A DNA stretch of 64,000 nucleotides from Henriciella marina (GTDB lineage Bacteria > Pseudomonadota > Alphaproteobacteria > Caulobacterales > Hyphomonadaceae), in contig NZ_JAPWGW010000003.1 in assembly GCF_027213945.1 (NCBI RefSeq), forward strand, positions 310,001-374,000. The letters are read 5' to 3'. Below the pieces are notes generated by a model, which had not been told where the DNA came from, searched no databases, and was given only the letters and a program-made list of their open reading frames with translations. Shown piece by piece: positions 51,954-64,000 of the stretch. The position numbers were made by a program, and so were the translations under genes. Within the stretch, counting starts at the first letter, position 1. Every line of letters begins with the position of its first letter.

Positions 51954-53768
51954 ATGAGACAGAATTTTGATGTGAAAGGTGGCCCACAGCTTGGCCGCCA
52001 GAATCTGCCGCTCCTGCGCGCTGCGATGAAAGCCCAGGGCCTTGATGGCTTCTACATCCCGCATGAGGATGAGTTCCAGAACGAGTATCTGCCCGCCTGT
52101 AATGACCGGCTGACCTGGGCGACTGGTTTCACCGGGTCTGCCGGTGCAGCCATGGTGTTTCGGGATACGGCCGTCATCTTTGCCGATGGACGCTACACGC
52201 TGCAGGTGCGCGACCAGACCGACCGCGATTTTATTGAGATCAGCGGCCTGCCCGACCCAGGCCCGTTTGGCTGGCTTGCTGGCCAGAAGCGCAAGGGCGA
52301 AACGCTGGGCTATGATGCGCGCTTGATGACGCCGAATGACCTCGCCGTTCTGGAAGAGAGCGCAAAGAAAGCCGGCGTCACGCTGAAAGCCGTTGATGCC
52401 AACCCGATCGACGAAGCCTGGGACGACCGCCCGGCGGAGCCCACCGAACAGGTCGTGCCGCACGCCGTGAAACATGCGGGCGAAGAGGCCGATGACAAGC
52501 GCGAGCGGATCGCGGCCGCTCTCAAGAAAGACGGCGCGGACGCGGCCATCATCACCTCACCGGCTTCGGTGGCGTGGGCGTTCAATATTCGCGGCGGCGA
52601 TGTCGCCTGCTCCCCGCTGCCACTATCGCGCGCCATCCTGAAAGCCGATGGGACGGCGGACCTTTTCCTCGACCCGCGCAAGACCAGCGACAAGTTGCGT
52701 GAGCATCTCGGCAACAAGGTGCGCCTGCGCCCCATGGAAGAGGTTGAACCCGCGCTGGCGGAGCTTTCTGGCCAGACGGTCAGCCTCGACCCGGCGCTTG
52801 CCTCTGCCTGGTTCTTTGGTGAGCTGGAGAAGGCGGGCGCGAACATCCTGCGCCAGCGTGACCCCGTCTTGCTGCCCAAGGCCTGCAAGAATGCGACAGA
52901 GATTGCCGGGACCGAAGCCGCGCATATCCGCGACGGCGCGGCGCTGACGCGTTTCCTGCACTGGCTGGACACCGACGCACAGTCTGGCGAGGCGACGGAG
53001 ATCGATGCGGCGCTCAAGCTGGAAGACTTCCGCGAGCAGCTGGGCGACCTTAATGATCTGTCCTTTGAGACGATCTCAGGCGCAGGCCCGAACGGAGCCC
53101 TACCCCATTACCGCGTCTCGTCGGCGTCAAACCGGAAGCTGGAGCGCGGCTCGCTATACCTCGTCGATAGTGGTGGCCAATATCTTGACGGCACAACCGA
53201 TGTGACGAGGACCGTACCGATTGGTGAGCCATCTGCGGACATGCGCCGTCACTATACGCTGGTCCTGAAAGGCCATATCGCGCTTGCCGATGTGCGCTTT
53301 CCGGAAGGCACGACGGGCACGCATCTCGATGCGCTGGCGCGCCACCCGCTCTGGCAGGCTGGCCTCGACTATGACCATGGCACCGGCCATGGCGTCGGCG
53401 TCTATCTTGGCGTTCATGAAGGCCCGCAGCGGATCGCCAAGCCGTGGAACAGCACCGCGCTGCGCCCGGGCATGATTGTGTCGAATGAGCCGGGCTTCTA
53501 CCGCGAAGGCCAGTACGGCATCCGGATCGAAAACCTTCAATATGTGACCGAGCCCGCCGACATTGAGGGCGGTGAGCGCAAGATGCTGGGCTTTGCGAAC
53601 CTGACATGGGCGCCGCTGGCACGGGATCTGATCGATCTCGACCTGCTCAGCCCGGCAGAGCTTGCCTGGGTCAATCGCTACCACAATGACGTGCTGGCCA
53701 AGATTGGTCCGCTCGTCGACGGCGAGGTTCTGGACTGGCTCAACGCGCAGTGCGCGCCTCTGGCATAG
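51954..53768 (+). CDS. Xaa-Pro aminopeptidase (M24B)
   Basis: 604-residue three-domain aminopeptidase P of the long type. The C-terminal metallopeptidase domain has the ligands Asp in VDSGGQYLDGTTDVTR, His in GTGHGVGVYLGVHEGP, Glu in SNEPGFY and Glu in IRIENLQ. The two N-terminal creatinase-like domains fill the first ~400 residues. It cleaves the first residue before a proline. It follows prmA by 50 bases and may share a transcript. Confidence 0.93.
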   Translation: MRQNFDVKGGPQLGRQNLPLLRAAMKAQGLDGFYIPHEDEFQNEYLPACNDRLTWATGFTGSAGAAMVFRDTAVIFADGRYTLQVRDQTDRDFIEISGLPDPGPFGWLAGQKRKGETLGYDARLMTPNDLAVLEESAKKAGVTLKAVDANPIDEAWDDRPAEPTEQVVPHAVKHAGEEADDKRERIAAALKKDGADAAIITSPASVAWAFNIRGGDVACSPLPLSRAILKADGTADLFLDPRKTSDKLREHLGNKVRLRPMEEVEPALAELSGQTVSLDPALASAWFFGELEKAGANILRQRDPVLLPKACKNATEIAGTEAAHIRDGAALTRFLHWLDTDAQSGEATEIDAALKLEDFREQLGDLNDLSFETISGAGPNGALPHYRVSSASNRKLERGSLYLVDSGGQYLDGTTDVTRTVPIGEPSADMRRHYTLVLKGHIALADVRFPEGTTGTHLDALARHPLWQAGLDYDHGTGHGVGVYLGVHEGPQRIAKPWNSTALRPGMIVSNEPGFYREGQYGIRIENLQYVTEPADIEGGERKMLGFANLTWAPLARDLIDLDLLSPAELAWVNRYHNDVLAKIGPLVDGEVLDWLNAQCAPLA

Positions 53769-53792
53769 AAGCGCACTTAATATCCGACCTGA

Positions 53793-57592
<3,800 letters not shown>

Positions 57593-57646
57593 ACGCCCTG
57601 GATATCATCAGAACAAAGTGAGAACAAGCCTGTTCTCGTTGCGTTC

Positions 57647-58462
57647 TCACCAGGGTGTGATCCGGCCAAGCCAGCCGTCGCTGCTGGCCTGCTGTTGCCC
57701 ACCATCGCCGCCGCCTTCAACGAGGCTGTAACTGGCGCGGTACCAGTCACTCTCTGGGTAGTTGTACTGCAGCACAGATGCGGCAGCGACAGCTTCGCCG
57801 CGGAGACCGAGGGAGAGATAAGCCTCAACAAGACGGTGCAGCGCTTCCGGCGTGTGGGTCGTCGTGTCGTAATCGTCGACCACTTTCTTGAAGCGGTTCA
57901 CGGCGGCCAGATGCTGGTTGCGGCGCAGGTACCAACGGCCGATTTCCATTTCCTTGCCCGCGAGCTGGTCGCTGACCATGTCGAGCTTCAGCTGCGCGTC
58001 ACGCGCATAGTCGGTGTTCGGAAAACGGCGCACGACATCGTTCAATGCATCACGAGCCAGCTCAGTCGTGCGCTGGTCACGGCCAACATCGACGATCTGC
58101 TGGAAGTAGCTGAGTGCAATCAGGTGATAGGCGTAAGGTGCGCCTTCACCGGCAGGGTTGAGCGACAGATAGCGCTGGGCCGTGCCGATGGCATCGTCAT
58201 AGCGGCGAGAGCGATAGGAGGCGTAGGCTGCCATCAGCGTGGAACGACGCGCCCATTCCGAATAAGGGTGCTGGCGCTCAACCTCATTGAAAAGCTCAAT
58301 AGCGCTGATGTAGTCGCTATCGTCCATTTCATCGGCAGCGGCGTTGTAAAGCGCCTCCACCGGCCGCTCGACATAGGCAAGCTCACGCGCCTGCCGGTTC
58401 GAACTGCACGCAGCTAGGACCAAGGTCATGATTGCGACGGAGCCGACAAGCGAAAGCTTCAT
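57647..58462 (-). CDS. bamD: Outer membrane protein assembly factor BamD
   Basis: 271-residue lipoprotein, the BAM-complex partner of BamA. Lipobox LAAC is near residue 16 (Cys 19), followed by TPR helices with the YISAIELFNEVERQHPYSEW start and the VDVGRDQ and RFPNTDYA segments. ATG 58462 is chosen as it begins the signal peptide; the frame open to 58528 adds 22 hydrophilic residues. A 179-base gap separates it from the divergent XRE gene. Confidence 0.95.
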   Translation of the reverse strand: MKLSLVGSVAIMTLVLAACSSNRQARELAYVERPVEALYNAAADEMDDSDYISAIELFNEVERQHPYSEWARRSTLMAAYASYRSRRYDDAIGTAQRYLSLNPAGEGAPYAYHLIALSYFQQIVDVGRDQRTTELARDALNDVVRRFPNTDYARDAQLKLDMVSDQLAGKEMEIGRWYLRRNQHLAAVNRFKKVVDDYDTTTHTPEALHRLVEAYLSLGLRGEAVAAASVLQYNYPESDWYRASYSLVEGGGDGGQQQASSDGWLGRITPW

Positions 58463-58641
58463 AACAGATACCGGGTTCTCAACAGACTTTGCCGCACTTT
58501 GCCGCTGGCGCACAGCTTGTAAAGTCATTGCCTACAGGAACAGCCAGGTGAATTTCCAGTTATTATGGTGTATGAGCGCAAATCGATCTATATCGACGCC
58601 AGTACGAACGATCTCGTGCCGCTGCCTAAAAGGCAAATTTT

Positions 58642-59082
58642 ATGACGCAGGGACTATCAGATTTTACCGCATCGGATGTCGACTCGCTGGTGGGCGAGCG
58701 AATCCGTAAACGCCGGATTCTGGCCGGGCTGACCCAGGATCAGCTTGGCGAGGCGCTGGGTGTCTCCTATCAGCAGATCCAGAAGTACGAGACAGGCGCA
58801 AACCGCGTCAGCGCCGGACGCCTCTACCTGCTTGCAGACCGGCTCAACATTTCGCCGGGCTGGTTCTTTGAAGGCCTTGCCGATATCGACGCGCAGTCTG
58901 GCGACGAACTTGATGCGTCATCTCGGTTCGCGATTGAGTGCGTACGCAGCCTGACGCGCATTCGGGACGAAAAGGTTCGCGCCTCTATCCTCAACATGGT
59001 GCGCGCGCTGGCCGATTCAGAAGTGACGGGCGAGGCTAAACCGAACGGTCATTCAGACCACGCGCGACCACGCGCCGACTAG
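58642..59082 (+). CDS. XRE-family transcriptional regulator
   Basis: 146 residues. The HTH_3 domain is at about residues 20-75 (GERIRKRRILAGLTQDQLGEALG, then QIQKYETGANRVSAG). The C-terminal half ('IECVRSLTRIRDEKVRASILNMVRAL') is a helical dimerisation or effector part, as in small alphaproteobacterial regulators of this type. AAAAGG precedes ATG 58642 by 8 bases. It lies between bamD and lpxC on the opposite strand to both; target genes unknown. Confidence 0.92.
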   Translation: MTQGLSDFTASDVDSLVGERIRKRRILAGLTQDQLGEALGVSYQQIQKYETGANRVSAGRLYLLADRLNISPGWFFEGLADIDAQSGDELDASSRFAIECVRSLTRIRDEKVRASILNMVRALADSEVTGEAKPNGHSDHARPRAD

Positions 59083-59140
59083 GCGTTGCTCGTTTAAAGA
59101 AGCAGCATTTTTTACTGTAAGCGCGACTGGGTTGCGGGCC

Positions 59141-60061
59141 TTAACGGGCCGCTGACGCTCTCGCGGCTGTTTCAGCTTCGACGTCTGCCCCATCGGTTTC
59201 CCAGCACCAGGCATCTGGCGCATCGATAAGCGCACGAACCAGCTTGTTGTTGAGTGCATGTCCCGGCTGCCGAGCCTCGTACACGCCTGCAATAGGCGCC
59301 CCGGCGAGCATAAGGTCACCAACCGCATCAAGAATCTTGTGGCGGATGAATTCGTCGCTGGACCGCAGACCCTCAGGATTGACGATCGAGTCGCCATCAA
59401 GAACCACGGCATTGTCGAGTGAACCGCCGCGGGCAAGGCCCATCGATTTCAACTTTTCAACATCCTGCGCGAAACCGAATGTCCGAGCGAAGGCGATATC
59501 ACGCGCGAACATGCCAGGCAGCATGCGCAGCGACATCTGCTGCGTACCAATTGCTCGGCTTTCAAACTCGATCTTTGCGTGGATCGACAGATAATTATCG
59601 GCTGAGGGGCTAAGACGGGCCGTCTTGATGCCGTCGCTAACTTCGATGTCTTCAAGCACGCGGATGCGGCGGCGCAGTGCACGCTGCTCGCGGAGGCCAG
59701 CTGCCATCATCAGTTCGCAATAAACCGATGACGAACCATCCATGATGGGCACTTCAGGACCGTCGATCTCTATAATGAGATTATCAACGCCGACGCCAGC
59801 GCAGGCAGCCAGCAGGTGCTCAACCGTTGCAACGGATTGGCCCGCTTCGTTGGTAAGGGTCGTGCCAAGCTGGACTTCGGTAACAAAATCACCGCGCGCG
59901 ATGATGTCCTGGCAGCCTTCAATGTCCATCCGGCGGAAACGGATACCGGTTCCTGCGGCTGCTGGCTTCATCGCGATACGCGCACGCGCGCCGGAATGAA
60001 CACCGACGCCAGCACACACGACCGGATGGCTGATAGTTTGCTGATACTGAACGCGGCTCAT
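59141..60061 (-). CDS. lpxC: UDP-3-O-acyl-N-acetylglucosamine deacetylase
   Basis: 306 residues, the committed step of lipid A synthesis. Zn ligands: His in VEHLLAA (about residue 80), His and Asp in RHKILDAVGDL (about 237-241), and the catalytic His in GHALNN. Two LpxC domains of about equal size are recognisable. It is 137 bases downstream of the ftsZ stop, with a terminator between them, so it has its own promoter. A GATTC (GANTC, CcrM) site is at 60107-60111. Confidence 0.97.
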   Translation of the reverse strand: MSRVQYQQTISHPVVCAGVGVHSGARARIAMKPAAAGTGIRFRRMDIEGCQDIIARGDFVTEVQLGTTLTNEAGQSVATVEHLLAACAGVGVDNLIIEIDGPEVPIMDGSSSVYCELMMAAGLREQRALRRRIRVLEDIEVSDGIKTARLSPSADNYLSIHAKIEFESRAIGTQQMSLRMLPGMFARDIAFARTFGFAQDVEKLKSMGLARGGSLDNAVVLDGDSIVNPEGLRSSDEFIRHKILDAVGDLMLAGAPIAGVYEARQPGHALNNKLVRALIDAPDAWCWETDGADVEAETAARASAAR

Positions 60062-60145
60062 TAAGACCTCATCTCTCAGGGTCCTATGAAGGCGATCGGG
60101 AGCAAAGATTCAAAACAAGGAATGTGTCGCAATATTACAAAAAAT

Positions 60146-60172
60146 CAGGGCGCTTCCAATGGAAGCGCCCTG
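60146..60172 (-). terminator. Terminator of ftsZ
   Basis: Perfect 12-bp stem CAGGGCGCTTCC / GGAAGCGCCCTG with a 3-base loop, and a T-rich tract on the minus strand. It lies 27 bases after the ftsZ stop. Confidence 0.88.
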
Positions 60173-60198
60173 TCTGGTTCTGTTGGTTTTCTCAGCGC

Positions 60199-61656
<1,458 letters not shown>

Positions 61657-61720
61657 GAAAAATCCGCCTTTGCCAATCTACCTTAGGAAGGGTCTGTAGG
61701 CGCAAACTGCCTGCGTCAGA

Positions 61721-61735
61721 CTAAGAGAGGGTTAA
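61721..61735 (-). promoter_or_regulatory. Candidate CtrA box of the ftsZ promoter
   Basis: Minus-strand TTAA-N7-TTAG (TTAACCCTCTCTTAG) matches 7 of 8 fixed bases of TTAA-N7-TTAA, 65 bases upstream of the ftsZ start. A GATTC (GANTC) site is 3 bases away, at 61738-61742. Confidence 0.55.
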
Positions 61736-61737
61736 GG

Positions 61738-61742
61738 GATTC
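61738..61742. promoter_or_regulatory. GANTC (CcrM) site in the ftsZ promoter region
   Basis: GATTC in the ftsA-ftsZ gap, next to the CtrA-like box. In Caulobacter, methylation of such sites by CcrM and GcrA binding set the time of ftsZ transcription; use here is inferred. Confidence 0.4.
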
Positions 61743-61752
61743 TGCCTCGCTG

Positions 61753-63048
61753 TTAAAAATTTTCATGCAGCCAGCGCAAGAAACCGTTCATTTTACCGCG
61801 TTTCGCGGCTCCTGAACCCTGAGTAGACGCATTGCTGGCGGTAGAGACGTCTGCGAAGCCGCGTGATTCGTATGACAGCAGACCTGCTGCGGTCGAAAAG
61901 ACGGGGCTGGCGTGTGATTCGCCAAGAACATCAGCATCGACTGGCTTGCCGAGGCGGACAGGCTGACCGAGGACGCGGGAAGCAACATCGCGCACCCCCG
62001 GAAGCAGGCTACCGCCACCGGTCAGGACAGTACGGCGCGGCATGATCTTGGCCAGTTCGCTCTTGCCGATCAGTTTGGAGGCATACTCAAAGGTTTCTTC
62101 GATGCGCGGCGCGATCAGGCTGGTGAGTTCGCCGCGGGTCATGTGATGAGCGGCGAGCCTTCCATCATCACCGAGGCGGGCGACTTCGACCTTTTCAGAA
62201 AGTCCAGTGCCAGTCGTGTCGGCATGGCCGTAAATCGTCTTCATGCGCTCTGCGGCGGCGAAAGTCGTCCCGATGCCCTGCGCAAGGTCACCTGTCACCT
62301 TGGCGCCGCCTGCAGGTACGACACCGAGCCAGGCAGGCACGCCGTTCACAAACGCGCAAGCGGTGGTCACGCCAGACCCCATATCAATGCAGATCGCACC
62401 ATTCTCGATTTCATCGTCGATCAGCGTGCCCGCGGCGCTGGCGAGCGCTGACGGGATCAGGCGGTCGACGTTGAGGTGCGCGCGGCCGACGCATTCGACC
62501 AGGTTGCGCACGAGCGATTGCGGCGCTGAAACCACGGAGAGGAGGACGGACAGCTTCGTTCCGATCATGCCAACCGGGTCACTAATGCCTTCCTGTTCGT
62601 CGAGCTTGTAGAGAACCGGATGGGCGGTGAGGATTTCGCGTTGCTTCGCATCGATCTTTGCAAGGGCCTGGGCGTGAAGTTTCTTGAGATCCTTGGCGGT
62701 GACTTCACGGCCGCCAATGTCATTGAGGGCCCCGACGAATTCGCACGCGACCTGCCCGCCAGTTACGCCAAGCGTGACCGAGTCGATCCGCTCGCCGGCC
62801 TGGCGCTCTGCGTCCTCAACCGCGAGACGGACAGAGCGCTCCAGCGCTTCCATGTCCGTGATCGAGCCGTCCTTGAAGCCGCGGGCCTGCTGGCGCCCGC
62901 CACCCAGAAACGCAAATCCGGCCTTCGCCTCAGGATCGAAACGTCCGATCAGGCAAGTGATCTTGGAACTACCGATATCGAGCGAAGCGATCGGCTGGCC
63001 GACTTTTGCGGCGCGGGATGGTTTCAAGCGGAGGTCTGCCTTGGCCAT
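61753..63048 (-). CDS. ftsA: Cell division protein FtsA
   Basis: 431-residue actin-like protein that tethers FtsZ to the membrane. ATPase motifs are SLDIGSSKITCLIG (about 24-37) and the ICIDMGSGVTTACAF segment near 214; VLTGGGSLLPG is the third. The C-terminal amphipathic tail (NGFLRWLHENF) is intact. It is 2 bases after the ftsQ stop. Confidence 0.97.
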   Translation of the reverse strand: MAKADLRLKPSRAAKVGQPIASLDIGSSKITCLIGRFDPEAKAGFAFLGGGRQQARGFKDGSITDMEALERSVRLAVEDAERQAGERIDSVTLGVTGGQVACEFVGALNDIGGREVTAKDLKKLHAQALAKIDAKQREILTAHPVLYKLDEQEGISDPVGMIGTKLSVLLSVVSAPQSLVRNLVECVGRAHLNVDRLIPSALASAAGTLIDDEIENGAICIDMGSGVTTACAFVNGVPAWLGVVPAGGAKVTGDLAQGIGTTFAAAERMKTIYGHADTTGTGLSEKVEVARLGDDGRLAAHHMTRGELTSLIAPRIEETFEYASKLIGKSELAKIMPRRTVLTGGGSLLPGVRDVASRVLGQPVRLGKPVDADVLGESHASPVFSTAAGLLSYESRGFADVSTASNASTQGSGAAKRGKMNGFLRWLHENF

Positions 63049-63050
63049 GG

Positions 63051-63923
63051 TCAGCTTTCTGCAGCGGTGCCGGACGCACCCTGTTCGTCGAGAGGTTCAA
63101 GAAAAGTGCGCCCGGCGACACGCAGGTCGATCCGCGTGAGCGAGCGTTGTGAAAGGTCAGTCGCGTTTTCGAGCGCGATCAGTTCGTCCGTTGCGCGCTT
63201 AACGCTGGCGTCTGCCGGGAGCCGGATCAGCAAGCCGTCGCGGAGTTTGACATCCCAGCGGCGACGGGACACGCGCTCGGCATAGGAGACCCGGTCACGC
63301 ACAGTATCGGCGCGTGCCAGAAACTGCAGGAGGGCGGGCACACCTTCAGGCGCATCAACGCCAGTCAGCAGGACGAGCTCGCTATAGTCCCTGGCTGAGA
63401 GGCCTTCCATGATCTGTCCGGTGCTATCGACAACCTGCTGGCCGTCGCCATCATACCAGATGGCGCTTGCCTTGGCCGGCGAGGCGTTGATCAGGATCTG
63501 GTTCGGCCACAGGCGGTAGACATGCGCACTCGTGACCTGGCCCGTCGCGAGGACCTGACGGCGGATTTCATGCGGGTCGGCGCGGAACATGTTGTCGCCC
63601 GGGGCGACGCCTGACATCTGCTGGACGAGGCTGGCGCGGCGAACATCACTTCCAAGGCCGGTTATCTGAACGTCTTCCACGGCAAAGCCGAGACCCGTGG
63701 CGGCGCTATCGAAGGCATTGCCGACGCCGTCGCTGACCTTGGACATCGATCCGCCCAGCAAGGCCGCGCCCGCAACGATGAGCGCGACGACCATGACGAA
63801 GCCGGTCAGAACAGAAGTAAGGTCTGCACGCGCAGGTTCGACAGGCACCGGCGCAGGCGCGCGTTTACGCGGCTGCGGCCGGGTGCGCTGGCCCTGCTTT
63901 GGCTGGCCCTTCACCTTCGGCAT
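63051..63923 (-). CDS. ftsQ: Cell division protein FtsQ
   Basis: 290 residues. A basic, Pro-rich cytoplasmic N-terminus is followed by one helix (about 39-60), a POTRA domain (with VEDVQITGLG, ~83-150) and the FtsQ beta domain. It links early and late divisome parts in the periplasm. ATG 63923 overlaps the ddl stop by 13 bases. Its end lies 2 bases before ftsA. Confidence 0.93.
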   Translation of the reverse strand: MPKVKGQPKQGQRTRPQPRKRAPAPVPVEPARADLTSVLTGFVMVVALIVAGAALLGGSMSKVSDGVGNAFDSAATGLGFAVEDVQITGLGSDVRRASLVQQMSGVAPGDNMFRADPHEIRRQVLATGQVTSAHVYRLWPNQILINASPAKASAIWYDGDGQQVVDSTGQIMEGLSARDYSELVLLTGVDAPEGVPALLQFLARADTVRDRVSYAERVSRRRWDVKLRDGLLIRLPADASVKRATDELIALENATDLSQRSLTRIDLRVAGRTFLEPLDEQGASGTAAES

Positions 63924-64000
63924 GAAGCATCCTCGATCATCCAGCTCACAAGCGCTTCGAATGTCATACCCGTAAAGGCGGCCTGCTCGGGAACGAGAGA
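63911..64000 (-). CDS. ddl: D-alanine-D-alanine ligase, 3' end only
   Basis: The minus strand carries 29 codons and a stop (TGA at 63913-63911) in frame to the window end. The residues include SLVPEQAAFTGM and LVSWMIEDAS, the typical C-terminus of Ddl. The gene continues past the window. It overlaps the start of ftsQ by 13 bases. Confidence 0.85.
   Translation of the reverse strand, partial: SLVPEQAAFTGMTFEALVSWMIEDASCRR

Noticed and set aside
58571-58711. Small open frame just before and into the XRE gene
   Set aside because: It overlaps the well-supported XRE start in another frame and shows no ribosome site.

Overview
The window comes from a chromosome of a GC-rich alphaproteobacterium, most likely a member of Caulobacterales/Hyphomonadaceae. 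The evidence is the division cluster order ddl-ftsQ-ftsA-ftsZ-lpxC followed by bamD-recN-ligA, the separate petA/petB/petC genes, the DUF1285-Nudix-DUF6111-CCA-transferase operon, and candidate CtrA boxes and a GANTC (CcrM) site in cell-cycle positions. I saw no prophage, insertion sequence or CRISPR array.

Layout. 1-4.1 kb: end of a cation diffusion facilitator gene, trxB, a beta-lactamase-fold hydrolase and an L-2-hydroxyglutarate-oxidase-like flavoprotein. 4.2 kb: a CAU-anticodon tRNA. 4.4-5.9 kb (minus): a compact three-gene operon of a YqcI/YcgG (GntA-like) protein, a DUF1989 protein and a small membrane protein; this is the best candidate for an undescribed pathway. 6.1-10.4 kb (minus): an iron-uptake operon (TonB receptor, membrane protein, PepSY protein) behind a Fur-like box. 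10.5-17.4 kb: a candidate small RNA or orphan terminator, an alpha/beta hydrolase, a ClpP paralogue, a large lipoprotein, apt, a membrane-anchored protein with an Arg tail, a dienelactone-hydrolase-like lipoprotein and mtnP. 17.5-23.2 kb: a DUF1206 protein, the cytochrome bc1 operon, hemF and tspO. 23.3-26.8 kb (minus): a Doc/AbrB-type toxin-antitoxin pair beside the CCA-transferase operon.

26.9-34.2 kb (plus): a five-gene overlapping operon of MoxR ATPase, small lipoprotein, DUF58, BatA/DUF4159 and a VWA-type membrane protein. 34.2-37.3 kb: an island of lower GC with a C5-methyltransferase and a XamI-like nuclease, then an orphan ORF and an inverted pair of G/C-rich hairpin repeats. 37.3-45.4 kb: acr3/arsR, a DUF421 protein, GNAT, hydrolase, thioesterase, CPBP protease, ABC1/UbiB kinase, gloA, a membrane protein and an AraC-Ogt fusion. 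45.6-55.9 kb: an NtrC/TacA-type sigma-54 activator, thiolase, dapB, a His/Tyr-rich secreted protein, a cyclophilin, prmA, aminopeptidase P and ligA. 55.9-64 kb: recN, bamD, an XRE regulator, lpxC, ftsZ, ftsA, ftsQ and the 3' end of ddl.

Working together: the right end holds the cell-division and envelope core, with probable CtrA/CcrM control of ftsZ. The centre holds respiration and heme supply. The accessory parts are the YcgG-DUF1989 operon, the toxin-antitoxin pair, the restriction-modification island and arsenic resistance. Many start codons were moved from the longest reading frame to a site with a Shine-Dalgarno match or a signal peptide; each case is noted.
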